This document shows, piece after piece, positions 27,094-34,814 of a stretch of 64,000 nucleotides of DNA. Position numbers and translations under genes: made by a program. How positions within the stretch are numbered: the first letter of the stretch is position 1; each line of letters begins with the position of its first letter. The stretch covers positions 1 to 64,000 of the forward strand of contig JAUNUQ010000013.1 of NCBI GenBank assembly GCA_030538075.1, read 5' to 3'. The notes beneath the pieces were generated by a model, which was given only the letters and a program-made list of their open reading frames with translations, ran no database searches and was not told the DNA's origin. This DNA comes from Tissierellia bacterium. Its GTDB lineage: Bacteria > Bacillota > Clostridia > Tissierellales > Peptoniphilaceae.

Positions 27094-27576
27094 ATGAAAA
27101 AGATACTGGGTATTAGCGGGATCGTCATTGTACTTATGATTGTGATTGGTGTATTTGTATTCTTCAAACCGGATGGGAAGGCGGATCTATTCACTTTTGA
27201 TCGCGAGACAGCTTTCTTGAAAAAGGATTATAACGAAGAAAATTACCCGATTGTTCGAGAGATTAACGTAAACAAAGTTCGTTACGAAAAACTCATAGTC
27301 CTGATTCAAGCGGAGCTTGAGGAAGGAAAACTGTCCTACGAGGTGATGGATCCAAGTGGACAAGTGCGTATTAGTGATAGTTTTTCTGAAGGGGATTACG
27401 AAAAGCTCGAAGAATTTGAGCCAAAAAGAGGGGTCTGGAAAGTGATCATACAAGTGGATGAACACGATCAAGGCAGGATTCGTGTTGCCTTCTTTGATGA
27501 CGCACAAAAAGATGAGCTCCACTATCGGGAACCTGAAGACAAGAGCAATATGCAGGACAGACCTGAAGATAAATAG
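27094..27576 (+). CDS. Membrane-anchored extracytoplasmic protein, 160 aa
   Basis: A single N-terminal helix (residues 4-24, ISGIVIVLMIVIGVFVFF) anchors a roughly 135-residue extracytoplasmic domain with a beta-sandwich-like pattern (KLSYEVMDPSGQVR, RGVWKVIIQVDEHDQG) and a charged tail. GGAGGAAGT precedes the ATG. The gene is embedded between the FtsX permeases and their ATPase, so it is probably an accessory subunit of that transporter. Family not recognised. Confidence 0.7.
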   Translation: MKKILGISGIVIVLMIVIGVFVFFKPDGKADLFTFDRETAFLKKDYNEENYPIVREINVNKVRYEKLIVLIQAELEEGKLSYEVMDPSGQVRISDSFSEGDYEKLEEFEPKRGVWKVIIQVDEHDQGRIRVAFFDDAQKDELHYREPEDKSNMQDRPEDK

Positions 27577-27653
27577 GAGAGTATGGGAGAAGTGGGAACG
27601 AGCTGAGTTTCTGTCTCGCCTGTTCGATACACGATTACTTGGAGGAAAAAAAA

Positions 27654-28334
27654 GTGATTGAACTACAGGGGGTAAACAAAGTTTTTGGCAGTGGAGAATC
27701 AGAGGTACGGGCTCTTGTAGATGTTGATCTATTGATCCAATCGGGAGAGTTTGTATCCATCATGGGTCCATCGGGATGTGGTAAGACAACCTTATTAAAT
27801 ATTCTTGGATTGATGGATATTGCTACGAGTGGGAAATATATTCTCGATGGAATCGATACGTCGGGCTTAAATGATGAAAAGAAGGCAAGAACCAGAGCGA
27901 ATCGATTGAGCTTCATATTTCAGAGCTTTGCTCTGATGGAAGGGTACAGTGTCTATGAGAATATTGCTTTGTCCTTGTTCCGAAAAAAGATCTCCACAAA
28001 TGAAAAACGCAGATTAGTGGCGAATGCATTGGGAAAGCTGGATCTAGATGGAATGGAAAAGAAAAACGTAAATCTATTATCGGGTGGACAAAAACAGCGG
28101 GTTGCAATTGCGAGGGCGTTGGTATCGGATTCTCAGCTGATCCTTGCAGATGAGCCAACCGGTGCACTCGATTCAGAAAACTCGCTGCTCCTAATGGATC
28201 TGATCTGCTCCTTAAATCAAATGGGAAAGACAATCGTCGTCATTACACATGATGAAAAAGTCGCCTCCTATGGAAAGCGGTTAATTAAGATGATCGATGG
28301 CCGGATTGTTGAGGACAGCAGTGAAGCTAACTGA
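27654..28334 (+). CDS. LolD/MacB-type ABC transporter ATPase
   Basis: This 226-residue ATPase has Walker A GPSGCGKTT, signature LLSGGQKQR, Walker B LILADEPTGALD and His switch VITHD, the set typical of ATPases that partner FtsX-type mechanotransmission permeases. GTG 27654 with GGAGG 8 bases upstream is preferred over a TTG at 27639. It is intact, whereas both permeases upstream carry stop codons. Such systems export antimicrobial peptides or lipoproteins, or act with sensors in antibiotic resistance. The facing BlaI/M56 pair suggests inducible self-protection. Confidence 0.92.
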   Translation: MIELQGVNKVFGSGESEVRALVDVDLLIQSGEFVSIMGPSGCGKTTLLNILGLMDIATSGKYILDGIDTSGLNDEKKARTRANRLSFIFQSFALMEGYSVYENIALSLFRKKISTNEKRRLVANALGKLDLDGMEKKNVNLLSGGQKQRVAIARALVSDSQLILADEPTGALDSENSLLLMDLICSLNQMGKTIVVITHDEKVASYGKRLIKMIDGRIVEDSSEAN

Positions 28335-28909
28335 GAGAAACGAGTTCTTTTATGCTAGTAGACTTAAATATTATGTATAAGGAATCGTTGTAAGGACTAT
28401 ATGAAATCTATAGGATAAAATGACTAAGAGTAGTGCCCACAAATTGAAAACGAATGCATTTATGGTAGTAATCCATCTATATCTTTTGTCGTCAACTCCC
28501 ATTTTACTGAATTTAACGTAGTAATCTGCCAACCTCAAATAGGACCGATTATTATGAGACCCCTCTTTGATGCTCCATCGGTATTTGGTAATCTAACGAT
28601 CTCTGCAACCGATGATGATAATACCGATTTACATTTTCAAGGAACTCCCATATTAAGATGATGTTTTTTCTATTCATGGTGGCGATAATATGGAACGGGT
28701 GAATAAACAGAAAAATATATTGAGGATGAAAAAAGGGTATATGTAAACAATCTAAAATAAGACCTACAGGAAATATTAACCACTTAATAGCAGAGCCTAA
28801 TGCATGCCTGTTGGGAATTTGCATGATAAAAACAGATGCGTGCTATCTTGATTTCTAGAGTTTATGTTGGCTGTGATTGGTTTTGAATTACAAACAAGAG
28901 GAGGATAAA
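28335..28909. other. Gap with a possible pseudogene fragment
   Basis: On the plus strand 28434-28661 is open for 75 codons (segments such as GPIIMRPLFDAPSVFGN) with no start or ribosome-binding site. It may be the remains of a secreted protein or chance. TGCTAGTAGACT near 28361 recurs near 29432, also next to an open stretch, hinting at a duplicated remnant. Nothing else is recognisable. Confidence 0.3.
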
Positions 28910-29268
28910 ATGAAAAAAGAGGCAAACCTGAATTCACTGTTTTTTACTGGCGTTCCCATTATACTAATAAATTTTCTCGCTATTAAATTAGCAACGGAGT
29001 TTAATATAATACACTTATGACATTGATGGGGATTCTGTATTTTGGGGTGCAATTAGCAGGGATGTATATCCTATATAAAATATTTCTGCGAAATAGCTAT
29101 AAGAATATTCAGTCTTATCTTTTGATAGCTTTTGTAGGTTTTATCCACACCTTGAGCTTTATATTAATGCAGGAAAGGTACGGATTTTCCTATAGAAGCC
29201 TCATTATACCAATAGTTTTCCTTGTAGTATTTTTGTGGATATGGAACAAGACGAAGACTTGCAAGTAG
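28910..29268 (+). pseudogene. Small membrane protein split at a TTATGA overlap
   Basis: ATG 28910 follows AGGAGG at 7 bases and encodes 36 residues with one helix before TGA 29018-29020. ATG 29017 overlaps that stop and encodes 83 residues with three helices. Either these are two coupled small membrane proteins, or one four-helix protein of about 118 residues was split by a one-base deletion (restoring one A would join them in frame). No family recognised. Confidence 0.5.
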
Positions 29269-30225
29269 TATTTCTGCAATTATACAATCAAAAACGAAAA
29301 AATACTGATCAAAAGCGTAGGATATCTGAAATATTATATTTTCTTAATTGATGGAGATGTAGATGTGTAGTAATCGTCTGAACGAGAGGGAGCTATGTAG
29401 CGAATAACAAGAATCAAAATGTCGTTTCTGCTAGTAGACTATCAATATTCTTGGAGAAGATTGAAGATCTTTTACATCTTATGCCATTTAATTGTGTTTT
29501 CCAATTATGCGGTAATAATGGTGGAGAATCGAATGTCACGTTCTATATTGCTTTTGATTTATTTGTAGGACCTACGAAAGAAAAGAGAAAAAGATACTAC
29601 TAAACATTAACGGCAAACCGCTATAGCTATGCATCTAAAACAACTTCAAGCAGATATGTCCATCCTCTATGATCTTGAATCATCTCAATAATTCTGCCAT
29701 ATTTACTTCTTGAAAGGAGAACAATATTTTGCAACGAAGAGATATTTGGATGCTTTTTTACCGCTAATAATGGTGATGTTACCTAGGGATGCATTAGCTA
29801 AAGATAAATAACCTCGGGCAAATGCAGATTACTATGGTTCATATATCTTCACTATTTGCAAAAGAGCTCTGTGTAGTACACGGGCTCTTTTTTATTCTTC
29901 TTAACCCGAAACATTTGTCCTACACTTAACCTATTTGTTCCTGAAACCTGTTCTAAATGGAGTAGAAGGCGATTATAGATGCCCGTTCTGGAAAATTGCT
30001 CTTATAAATGACTTCAATTCATACCGTTCACGATGGAAAGTATACCCCTTGTTTCATTAGAAGGTGAAGAACGGTGACTCTTGTATTAACTTCTTTTTCT
30101 AATTACTTGTAACCTTTCAATTTATTTCCTGTCCTTATAGGTGAAGGGGAGTAGATCAATTCGCTTAGAGGAGCTGTTGTATGATAGGAACCCCTTACAC
30201 TTTCATAATACCAAAGGAGAGTGAT
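29269..30225. other. Long gene-poor region with degraded reading frames
   Basis: The stretch 29382-29603 is open for 73 codons (segments GNNGGESNVTFYIAFDLF, GPTKEKRKRYY) and after one TAA continues in frame for about 20 more coding-like codons. TTG 29729, with AAAGGAGA upstream, starts a signal-peptide-like frame that needs a -1 shift near 29757 and ends at 29811. Neither is convincing alone. The intrinsic terminator at 29860 implies that a transcript once or still passes through here. Confidence 0.35.
29860..29896 (+). terminator. Intrinsic terminator in a gene-poor region
   Basis: AAAAGAGC/GCTCTTTT with an inner GTGT/ACAC stem is followed by six T. Confidence 0.8.
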
Positions 30226-30419
30226 ATGAAAAAGAGATGGAGAACTGTATTGGAAATGTTATTGAGTTTGGTTATACTACTACCAGTTGTAACGAGAGTA
30301 AATGGATCTGATCCGAATTGGGTAAAGGATGACCATGGATCATCGGAAAGACGGTGGTGCCGATTGATGTAGTCGTTCATGGGATTTTCGATCACTGGGA
30401 TTCTTCCACTATCCATTGA
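30226..30419 (+). pseudogene. Small secreted-protein gene with a probable -1 shift
   Basis: ATG 30226 (AAAGGAGAG 6 bases upstream) encodes a clear signal peptide (MKKRWR, then LLSLVILLPVV, possible cleavage after VNG). The zero frame ends at 30372 in an unlikely Arg-rich tail. The -1 frame from about 30332 reads IIGKTVVPIDVVVHGIFDHW and ends at TGA 30417-30419, giving about 64 residues. The position immediately before the ECF sigma gene suggests a link to that regulon. Family not recognised. Confidence 0.45.
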
Positions 30420-30475
30420 TCATAAGGAAAGGTAATTCTGAGAAGGATGGAATAGAGCTGAATGGGGGTGATGTT

Positions 30476-31036
30476 TTGGATGAACCGATATTGATTGAAC
30501 TGTATTGGAAGCGGGATGAGTCAGCGCTTACGAAGACGGAGGGGATCTATGGGGCATATATTCGTTCGATTGCCCATAATATCCTGCGCAATGTAGAGGA
30601 TGTACAGGAGTGTAAGAATGACACTCTATTGCAGGTTTGGAACTCGATTCCGCAGGATCGACCCCGAATCTTTCGGGCCTATATTGGCCGGATTGCCCGC
30701 AATCTCTCCATCAATCGCTATCAAATGCAGCGTACTAAAAAACGTGGGGGTGGGGAGCTGGAACTGATCTTTGAGGAATTGGAGAATGTGATTTCCGATC
30801 ACCAAGGTCCCGAAGCGCAGTTGGAGGGAAAAGAGCTCCTCCGATCGATCAATGCATTTTTAGCAGAGCTGCCTTCGGAGCAGCGCAGGGTCTTCGTCGC
30901 CAGATATTGGTATGGGAAGAGTATCTCTGAACTGAGTGTGCAGTTTATTTCCTCTGAGTCCAGGATCAAGACAATGCTCTTTCGAATTAGAGAGGCTCTT
31001 CGGGAGGAATTAGATAAGGAGGGGATCAGAGTATGA
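30476..31036 (+). CDS. ECF-type RNA polymerase sigma factor
   Basis: Region 2 (GAYIRSIAHNILRNVEDVQE, about residues 25-45, then DTLLQVW) and region 4 (LPSEQRRVFVARYWYGKSIS helix-turn-helix, about residues 130-150) are typical of extracytoplasmic-function sigma factors. I prefer TTG 30476 (186 residues, GGGGGTGAT upstream) to the upstream TTG at 30416. The gene overlaps the next by 4 bases (ATGA), and that gene encodes a membrane protein of anti-sigma layout. Together they form a membrane-signal-responsive switch. The target promoters are not visible. Confidence 0.9.
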   Translation: MDEPILIELYWKRDESALTKTEGIYGAYIRSIAHNILRNVEDVQECKNDTLLQVWNSIPQDRPRIFRAYIGRIARNLSINRYQMQRTKKRGGGELELIFEELENVISDHQGPEAQLEGKELLRSINAFLAELPSEQRRVFVARYWYGKSISELSVQFISSESRIKTMLFRIREALREELDKEGIRV

Positions 31037-32361
31037 AGGGGCAAGATCTATTTCGACTCTTGGGGGAAGTGGATGATGAGTTTATTCTAGAAGCTGAAGA
31101 AATGCCTCAAAAGGTGAAGAAACGACCATTTTCCATTTGGAAGGTCTCCTTCGTTGCCGCTGCTGTAGTCCTGATGGTCTTCTATGCTGGGCAATCCCTC
31201 GTGAATATGGATCAGCAGTCAGCCCAGGACCCGGGTTTACAGGAGACGGCGACAAGCGAACCGCCCAGCGTAGTTGAGCCGCCGGCACTGCCCGCAACGG
31301 AACCCATTTCCCAGGAGCCTGAACAGGCGGTGAATCCCGATTTACCGGTGCTGAAGCTGGAGGGCTGGGAGGTGTCCGGGTTGGGCTTTGAGGGATATAC
31401 GATCCGGGACGCAGAGGACTTGCCCCTGCTTTCGCCGTGGCGCACGGATTGGAATCTGACGGAGCTGCCGGTCTATCGGAATCGGTATTTACAGCGGGAT
31501 ACAAATGGTGATCCAATCGCTCCCGATGAGTTGGCAATGCGGAGTAGAATAATAGAAATAGCAACTGTATTTGGTTATTCGGAAGAGGATTTGGATATTG
31601 GTCCGATGAATCCTGAGATGGGTTTTGATGAAATGATTCGTCGTAAGGACCCACTGATCCCAGTTCCAATGAAGGCGCTGAGCTCCTTCGTGTTGGAAGG
31701 GAAGGGAGACGGGATCAGCATATTGATCACTCCGGACCTTTCGTTGAGTATCCATCTGGATAAAGAGGTGAGTCTGCCGATTGGAACGAGGAGCGACTAC
31801 TCCACTGAGAAGGAGTTTGCTTCAGCGGTAGGCGAGTATCTCCTAGAAAACTATGCAGAGGATCTGGGGATAAAAAATCCAATACTGGATGTGAATAGAA
31901 GATTCAATTTTGATGGAACTGAGCATTTTAGTCCAATCATTCGATCCGGATTTGGAGACTGGGATGATCAATTGATCAATTACACATTTTCGACTTTGCG
32001 TTATCATGTATCCGATGAGGGAGATCTGACGGTCCTACATCTATCGACGAGGGAAGGACTGGATCCAGTTGGAGTCTATCCCCTGATTGATCTGGAGAAG
32101 GCAAAACAGATGTTAATAGATGGCGAGTATTTCAGTGTAGCTCCAGTTCCCTTTCCAGGAGTGGAGCAGATCCTCAAAGTGGAGATCGCCTATCGGAGAG
32201 ACTATTCCACTGTATATATTCCCTATTATGTCTTTTATGTAGAGATAGAAGAAGATGAAATGGCGCATGAGGGGCTTCGCTCCACTGCAGTATATTATGT
32301 TCCAGCCGTTGATCCTGCGTATTTGGATTTGTCCTTGCTGGAAGAGTTCACTTTTAACTGA
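31033..32361 (+). CDS. Probable membrane-bound anti-sigma factor
   Basis: A short cytoplasmic N-terminus with the pattern LFRLLGEVDDEFILEAEE (residues 6-23), seen in proteins cotranscribed with ECF sigma factors, precedes one helix (about residues 37-52, VSFVAAAVVLMVFYAG), a Pro/Glu linker (about 60-100) and a roughly 340-residue extracytoplasmic domain rich in Asp, Glu and aromatic residues. Start and sigma stop overlap as ATGA, implying translational coupling. The likely role is to hold the sigma factor until an external signal releases it. No known sensor domain is recognised in the ectodomain. Confidence 0.8.
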   Translation: MKGQDLFRLLGEVDDEFILEAEEMPQKVKKRPFSIWKVSFVAAAVVLMVFYAGQSLVNMDQQSAQDPGLQETATSEPPSVVEPPALPATEPISQEPEQAVNPDLPVLKLEGWEVSGLGFEGYTIRDAEDLPLLSPWRTDWNLTELPVYRNRYLQRDTNGDPIAPDELAMRSRIIEIATVFGYSEEDLDIGPMNPEMGFDEMIRRKDPLIPVPMKALSSFVLEGKGDGISILITPDLSLSIHLDKEVSLPIGTRSDYSTEKEFASAVGEYLLENYAEDLGIKNPILDVNRRFNFDGTEHFSPIIRSGFGDWDDQLINYTFSTLRYHVSDEGDLTVLHLSTREGLDPVGVYPLIDLEKAKQMLIDGEYFSVAPVPFPGVEQILKVEIAYRRDYSTVYIPYYVFYVEIEEDEMAHEGLRSTAVYYVPAVDPAYLDLSLLEEFTFN

Positions 32362-32366
32362 CTAAA

Positions 32367-32402
32367 AAGGCGGTGGCTCCATTCTCATGGAGCCACCGCC
32401 TT
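32367..32402. terminator. Bidirectional terminator between anti-sigma gene and rpmB
   Basis: A 16-bp perfect stem AAGGCGGTGGCTCCAT with a 4-base loop. On the minus strand (rpmB) it is followed by TTTTT; on the plus strand only by TTCTCG, so it acts mainly for rpmB. Confidence 0.85.
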
Positions 32403-32453
32403 CTCGACGTAAAAAAACGGGCCGCTTGGTCTCCCTTGCTTCCCGCTTTTTGC

Positions 32454-32645
32454 TTACATTGGTCTGGTTACGCGACCGGACTTCAAGCATCTCGTGCAGA
32501 CATTTATTCTCTTAACGCTGCCATTTACCAGTGCTCTTACTCTACGAATATTAGGAGCCCAGGAACGGTTAATCTTTCGGTGAGAGAACGTAATCTTGTT
32601 CCCGAAAGTCTTCGTCTTTCCACAGACATCACATGTTCTTGACAT
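32454..32645 (-). CDS. rpmB: Ribosomal protein bL28
   Basis: The 63-residue protein begins MSRTCDVCGK and has the bL28 pattern NKITFSHRKINRSW and CTRCLKSGRV. Two CxxC pairs (residues 5/8 and about 53/56) make it the zinc-binding C+ form. The ATG is set by AGGAGGT 7 bases upstream, shorter than the longest open frame. It is transcribed alone, divergently from yloU, a common Firmicute arrangement. Confidence 0.95.
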   Translation of the reverse strand: MSRTCDVCGKTKTFGNKITFSHRKINRSWAPNIRRVRALVNGSVKRINVCTRCLKSGRVTRPM

Positions 32646-32692
32646 TATCACACCTCCTGCTCGTCGTTGATTCATACTCCAAAGACTTTAAT

Positions 32693-32722
32693 ATTATAGC
32701 ACATGGGCTAATATCTTTGCAA
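32693..32722 (-). promoter_or_regulatory. rpmB promoter sharing its -35 with yloU
   Basis: On the minus strand TTGCAA (32717-32722) and TATAAT (32693-32698) are 18 bases apart. TTGCAA is its own reverse complement and is also the -35 of the plus-strand promoter. Confidence 0.7.
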
Positions 32723-32745
32723 GAAGTTATTAGTACTGGTATAAT
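32717..32745 (+). promoter_or_regulatory. yloU-fakA-recG operon promoter
   Basis: TTGCAA (32717-32722) and TATAAT (32740-32745) are 17 bases apart. The -35 is shared with the rpmB promoter. Confidence 0.7.
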
Positions 32746-32819
32746 TAGTAAAGAAATATTCATTAGATAAAATAAACATAAAAATCTTTATATATTTTGT
32801 TATCGAAATGGGGGACAGT

Positions 32820-33170
32820 ATGACGACAAATTTTAGGAATGAATACGGAGAGGTACGTGTATCGGATGGTGTAATTGCAGATATTGCATCACAATCGGCT
32901 ATGAGCAGTTATGGGATTGTGGGATTGGCTTTTCGCAATGCAACAGAGGGGATATTGACCCTGTTAAAGATGGATAATCTGTCAAAGGGTGTGCGTATCG
33001 AAACAACGGGTACGGGGATCATCATCCACTTGGATGTAGTCTTGGAATATGGGGTGCGAATCGCCGTGGTGACCCAGAATATTATCGATACGGTGAAATA
33101 CAATGTGGAGACATTAACTGGTCTAAAGGTACGACATATCAATGTCTATGTGCAGGGGATAAGAATCTAG
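32820..33170 (+). CDS. yloU: Asp23/Gls24 (YloU) family protein
   Basis: The 116-residue protein has the YloU/Asp23 core: GEVRVSDGVIADIASQSAM (about residues 8-26), GIVGLAF and the C-terminal VRHINVYVQGIRI strand. ATG 32820 has GGGGGA 5 bases upstream; ATG 32808 is less well placed. The family members Asp23 and Gls24 are linked to envelope homeostasis. It sits directly before the fatty acid kinase-like gene, as in B. subtilis (yloU-yloV), which suggests a membrane or lipid-linked role. Confidence 0.92.
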   Translation: MTTNFRNEYGEVRVSDGVIADIASQSAMSSYGIVGLAFRNATEGILTLLKMDNLSKGVRIETTGTGIIIHLDVVLEYGVRIAVVTQNIIDTVKYNVETLTGLKVRHINVYVQGIRI

Positions 33171-33189
33171 TGGAGAGGGAATGTTGGTG

Positions 33190-34812
33190 ATGATGAAAGC
33201 GATAGATGGACGGTCGTTACAAAATGCCTTTAATATAGGGTTTCAAGTACTGGATTCGAATAAGGAAGGGATCAACGCACTCAATGTGTTTCCCGTACCC
33301 GATGGGGATACCGGTACGAATATGTCACTTACGATGAAATCCGCAGTGAAGGCGATTGGTGAGCTACAGGACTTTACGGTAGCCAAAGTGGCCAAAGCGG
33401 CGAGTACAGGCTCTTTGATGGGCGCTAGGGGGAATTCTGGTGTGATCTTGTCCCAACTCTTAAGGGGCTTCAGTTTGGGGATGGACAAGAAGGTCAGCGC
33501 AGATGTGGAAGCTTTTCATCAGGCGATGGTGCAGGCTTCTAAAGTGGCATACAATGCGGTAATGAAGCCAACAGAAGGCACGATGCTGACGGTCGCGCGG
33601 ATGATGGCGGAGTATTCACAGCAGCATTATGCTGAGTTTGAAGAGGTACCGGAATACTTGAAGGCCGTCATTTCTGAGGGCCAGAGAGTGCTTGAGTTGA
33701 CCCCGACCATGCTGCCTGCCTTGGCGGAAGCCGGGGTGGTAGACGCAGGTGGGAAGGGCTATTTGGCGATCCTGGAGGGGATGTTGATGGGGATTCAAGG
33801 TGAGAGCTTTGAGGAGACTGCTAGTATTGACAATTTCTCCAGTTATGCAGACCATGCCCATCCCCATTCGGAGAGCATCGAATTTGGATATTGTACGGAG
33901 TTTATGATTCTGGCTGGAGTTGAGGATACGAATCCCCTGCGAGAGGAATTTAGCAATCACGGGGATAGTGTCTTGGTGGTGAGTGGGGAGGATGTGACGA
34001 AGGTGCATCTACACACGAATAACCCGGGCGCTATTTTAGAACGGGCAATGCAAATTGGACCATTGACGGATATCAAGATCGACAATATGCGTCAACAACA
34101 CCAGAATATTCAGAAAAAACCCGTCCCAGAGCAGCCGGCACTTCCCTTACAGGAAAAGGAATACGGCTTTATTGCCGTCTCTTCGGGAGAGGGGATTGAG
34201 CGGGTCTTTCGGGATCTAAATGTGGATGAGGTCATTGCAGGTGGGCAGACGATGAATCCATCTACGGAAGACTTCATGGAAGCGATCAATCGGGTACATG
34301 CTAAGACGATCTACATCTTCCCAAATAATAAGAATATTATCTTGGCAGCGGAGCAAGCGAAGAAGCTGAGCAAAAAGAAGATCGAGGTCATTAAGACGAA
34401 TTCCATACCCCAAGGATTCTCGGCACTGCTCGCCTTTGAAGAGGGTGCTGCGGTACGCACCAATGTAAAGAAGATGAAGGAAGCACTGGATCAGGTGAAA
34501 TCCCTACAAGTGACTTATGCCGTTCGCGATTCGGAGTATAATGGGATCAAGATCTCGAAGGGCGACATCATCGGGATGCTGGATGGCAAGATCATCCTAC
34601 GCGGTGAGGATGTCAACGATACGGCGGAGGGCTTGATTGATCGGTCCATCGGGGACACTGACTCATTGATTACGATCTTTTACGGCGCAGATGTGAAAGA
34701 GGAGCAGGCAAATAATCTGCTGGAACGGATGGAGAAGCATCATGAGTCCTTTGACATTGAGATGGTTCAGGGAGATCAGCCAATTTACTACTATGTGATC
34801 TCTGTTGAGTAG
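33190..34812 (+). CDS. fakA: DAK-domain fatty acid kinase subunit A (YloV)
   Basis: The N-terminal DhaL/DAK2 nucleotide-binding domain shows NVFPVPDGDTGTNMSL (about residues 33-48) and GARGNSGVILSQ (about 78-89). A middle domain and a C-terminal DegV-like region complete about 540 residues, the FakA/YloV length. FakA phosphorylates fatty acids presented by a FakB carrier, feeding acyl-phosphate to PlsX/PlsY phospholipid synthesis; plsX lies 8 kb downstream. No fakB is in the window. ATG 33190 fits the GGAGAGGG upstream better than the in-frame ATG 33181. Confidence 0.88.
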   Translation: MMKAIDGRSLQNAFNIGFQVLDSNKEGINALNVFPVPDGDTGTNMSLTMKSAVKAIGELQDFTVAKVAKAASTGSLMGARGNSGVILSQLLRGFSLGMDKKVSADVEAFHQAMVQASKVAYNAVMKPTEGTMLTVARMMAEYSQQHYAEFEEVPEYLKAVISEGQRVLELTPTMLPALAEAGVVDAGGKGYLAILEGMLMGIQGESFEETASIDNFSSYADHAHPHSESIEFGYCTEFMILAGVEDTNPLREEFSNHGDSVLVVSGEDVTKVHLHTNNPGAILERAMQIGPLTDIKIDNMRQQHQNIQKKPVPEQPALPLQEKEYGFIAVSSGEGIERVFRDLNVDEVIAGGQTMNPSTEDFMEAINRVHAKTIYIFPNNKNIILAAEQAKKLSKKKIEVIKTNSIPQGFSALLAFEEGAAVRTNVKKMKEALDQVKSLQVTYAVRDSEYNGIKISKGDIIGMLDGKIILRGEDVNDTAEGLIDRSIGDTDSLITIFYGADVKEEQANNLLERMEKHHESFDIEMVQGDQPIYYYVISVE

Positions 34813-34814
34813 AG

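Noticed and set aside
28552-28824. 90-codon minus-strand ORF in the gap after the LolD-like ATPase
   Set aside because: His/Ile/Phe-rich with no ribosome-binding site and no family resemblance; weaker than the already doubtful plus-strand frame.
31082-31669. 195-codon antisense ORF opposite the anti-sigma gene
   Set aside because: Pro/Ser-rich shadow of the linker region, with no start context.
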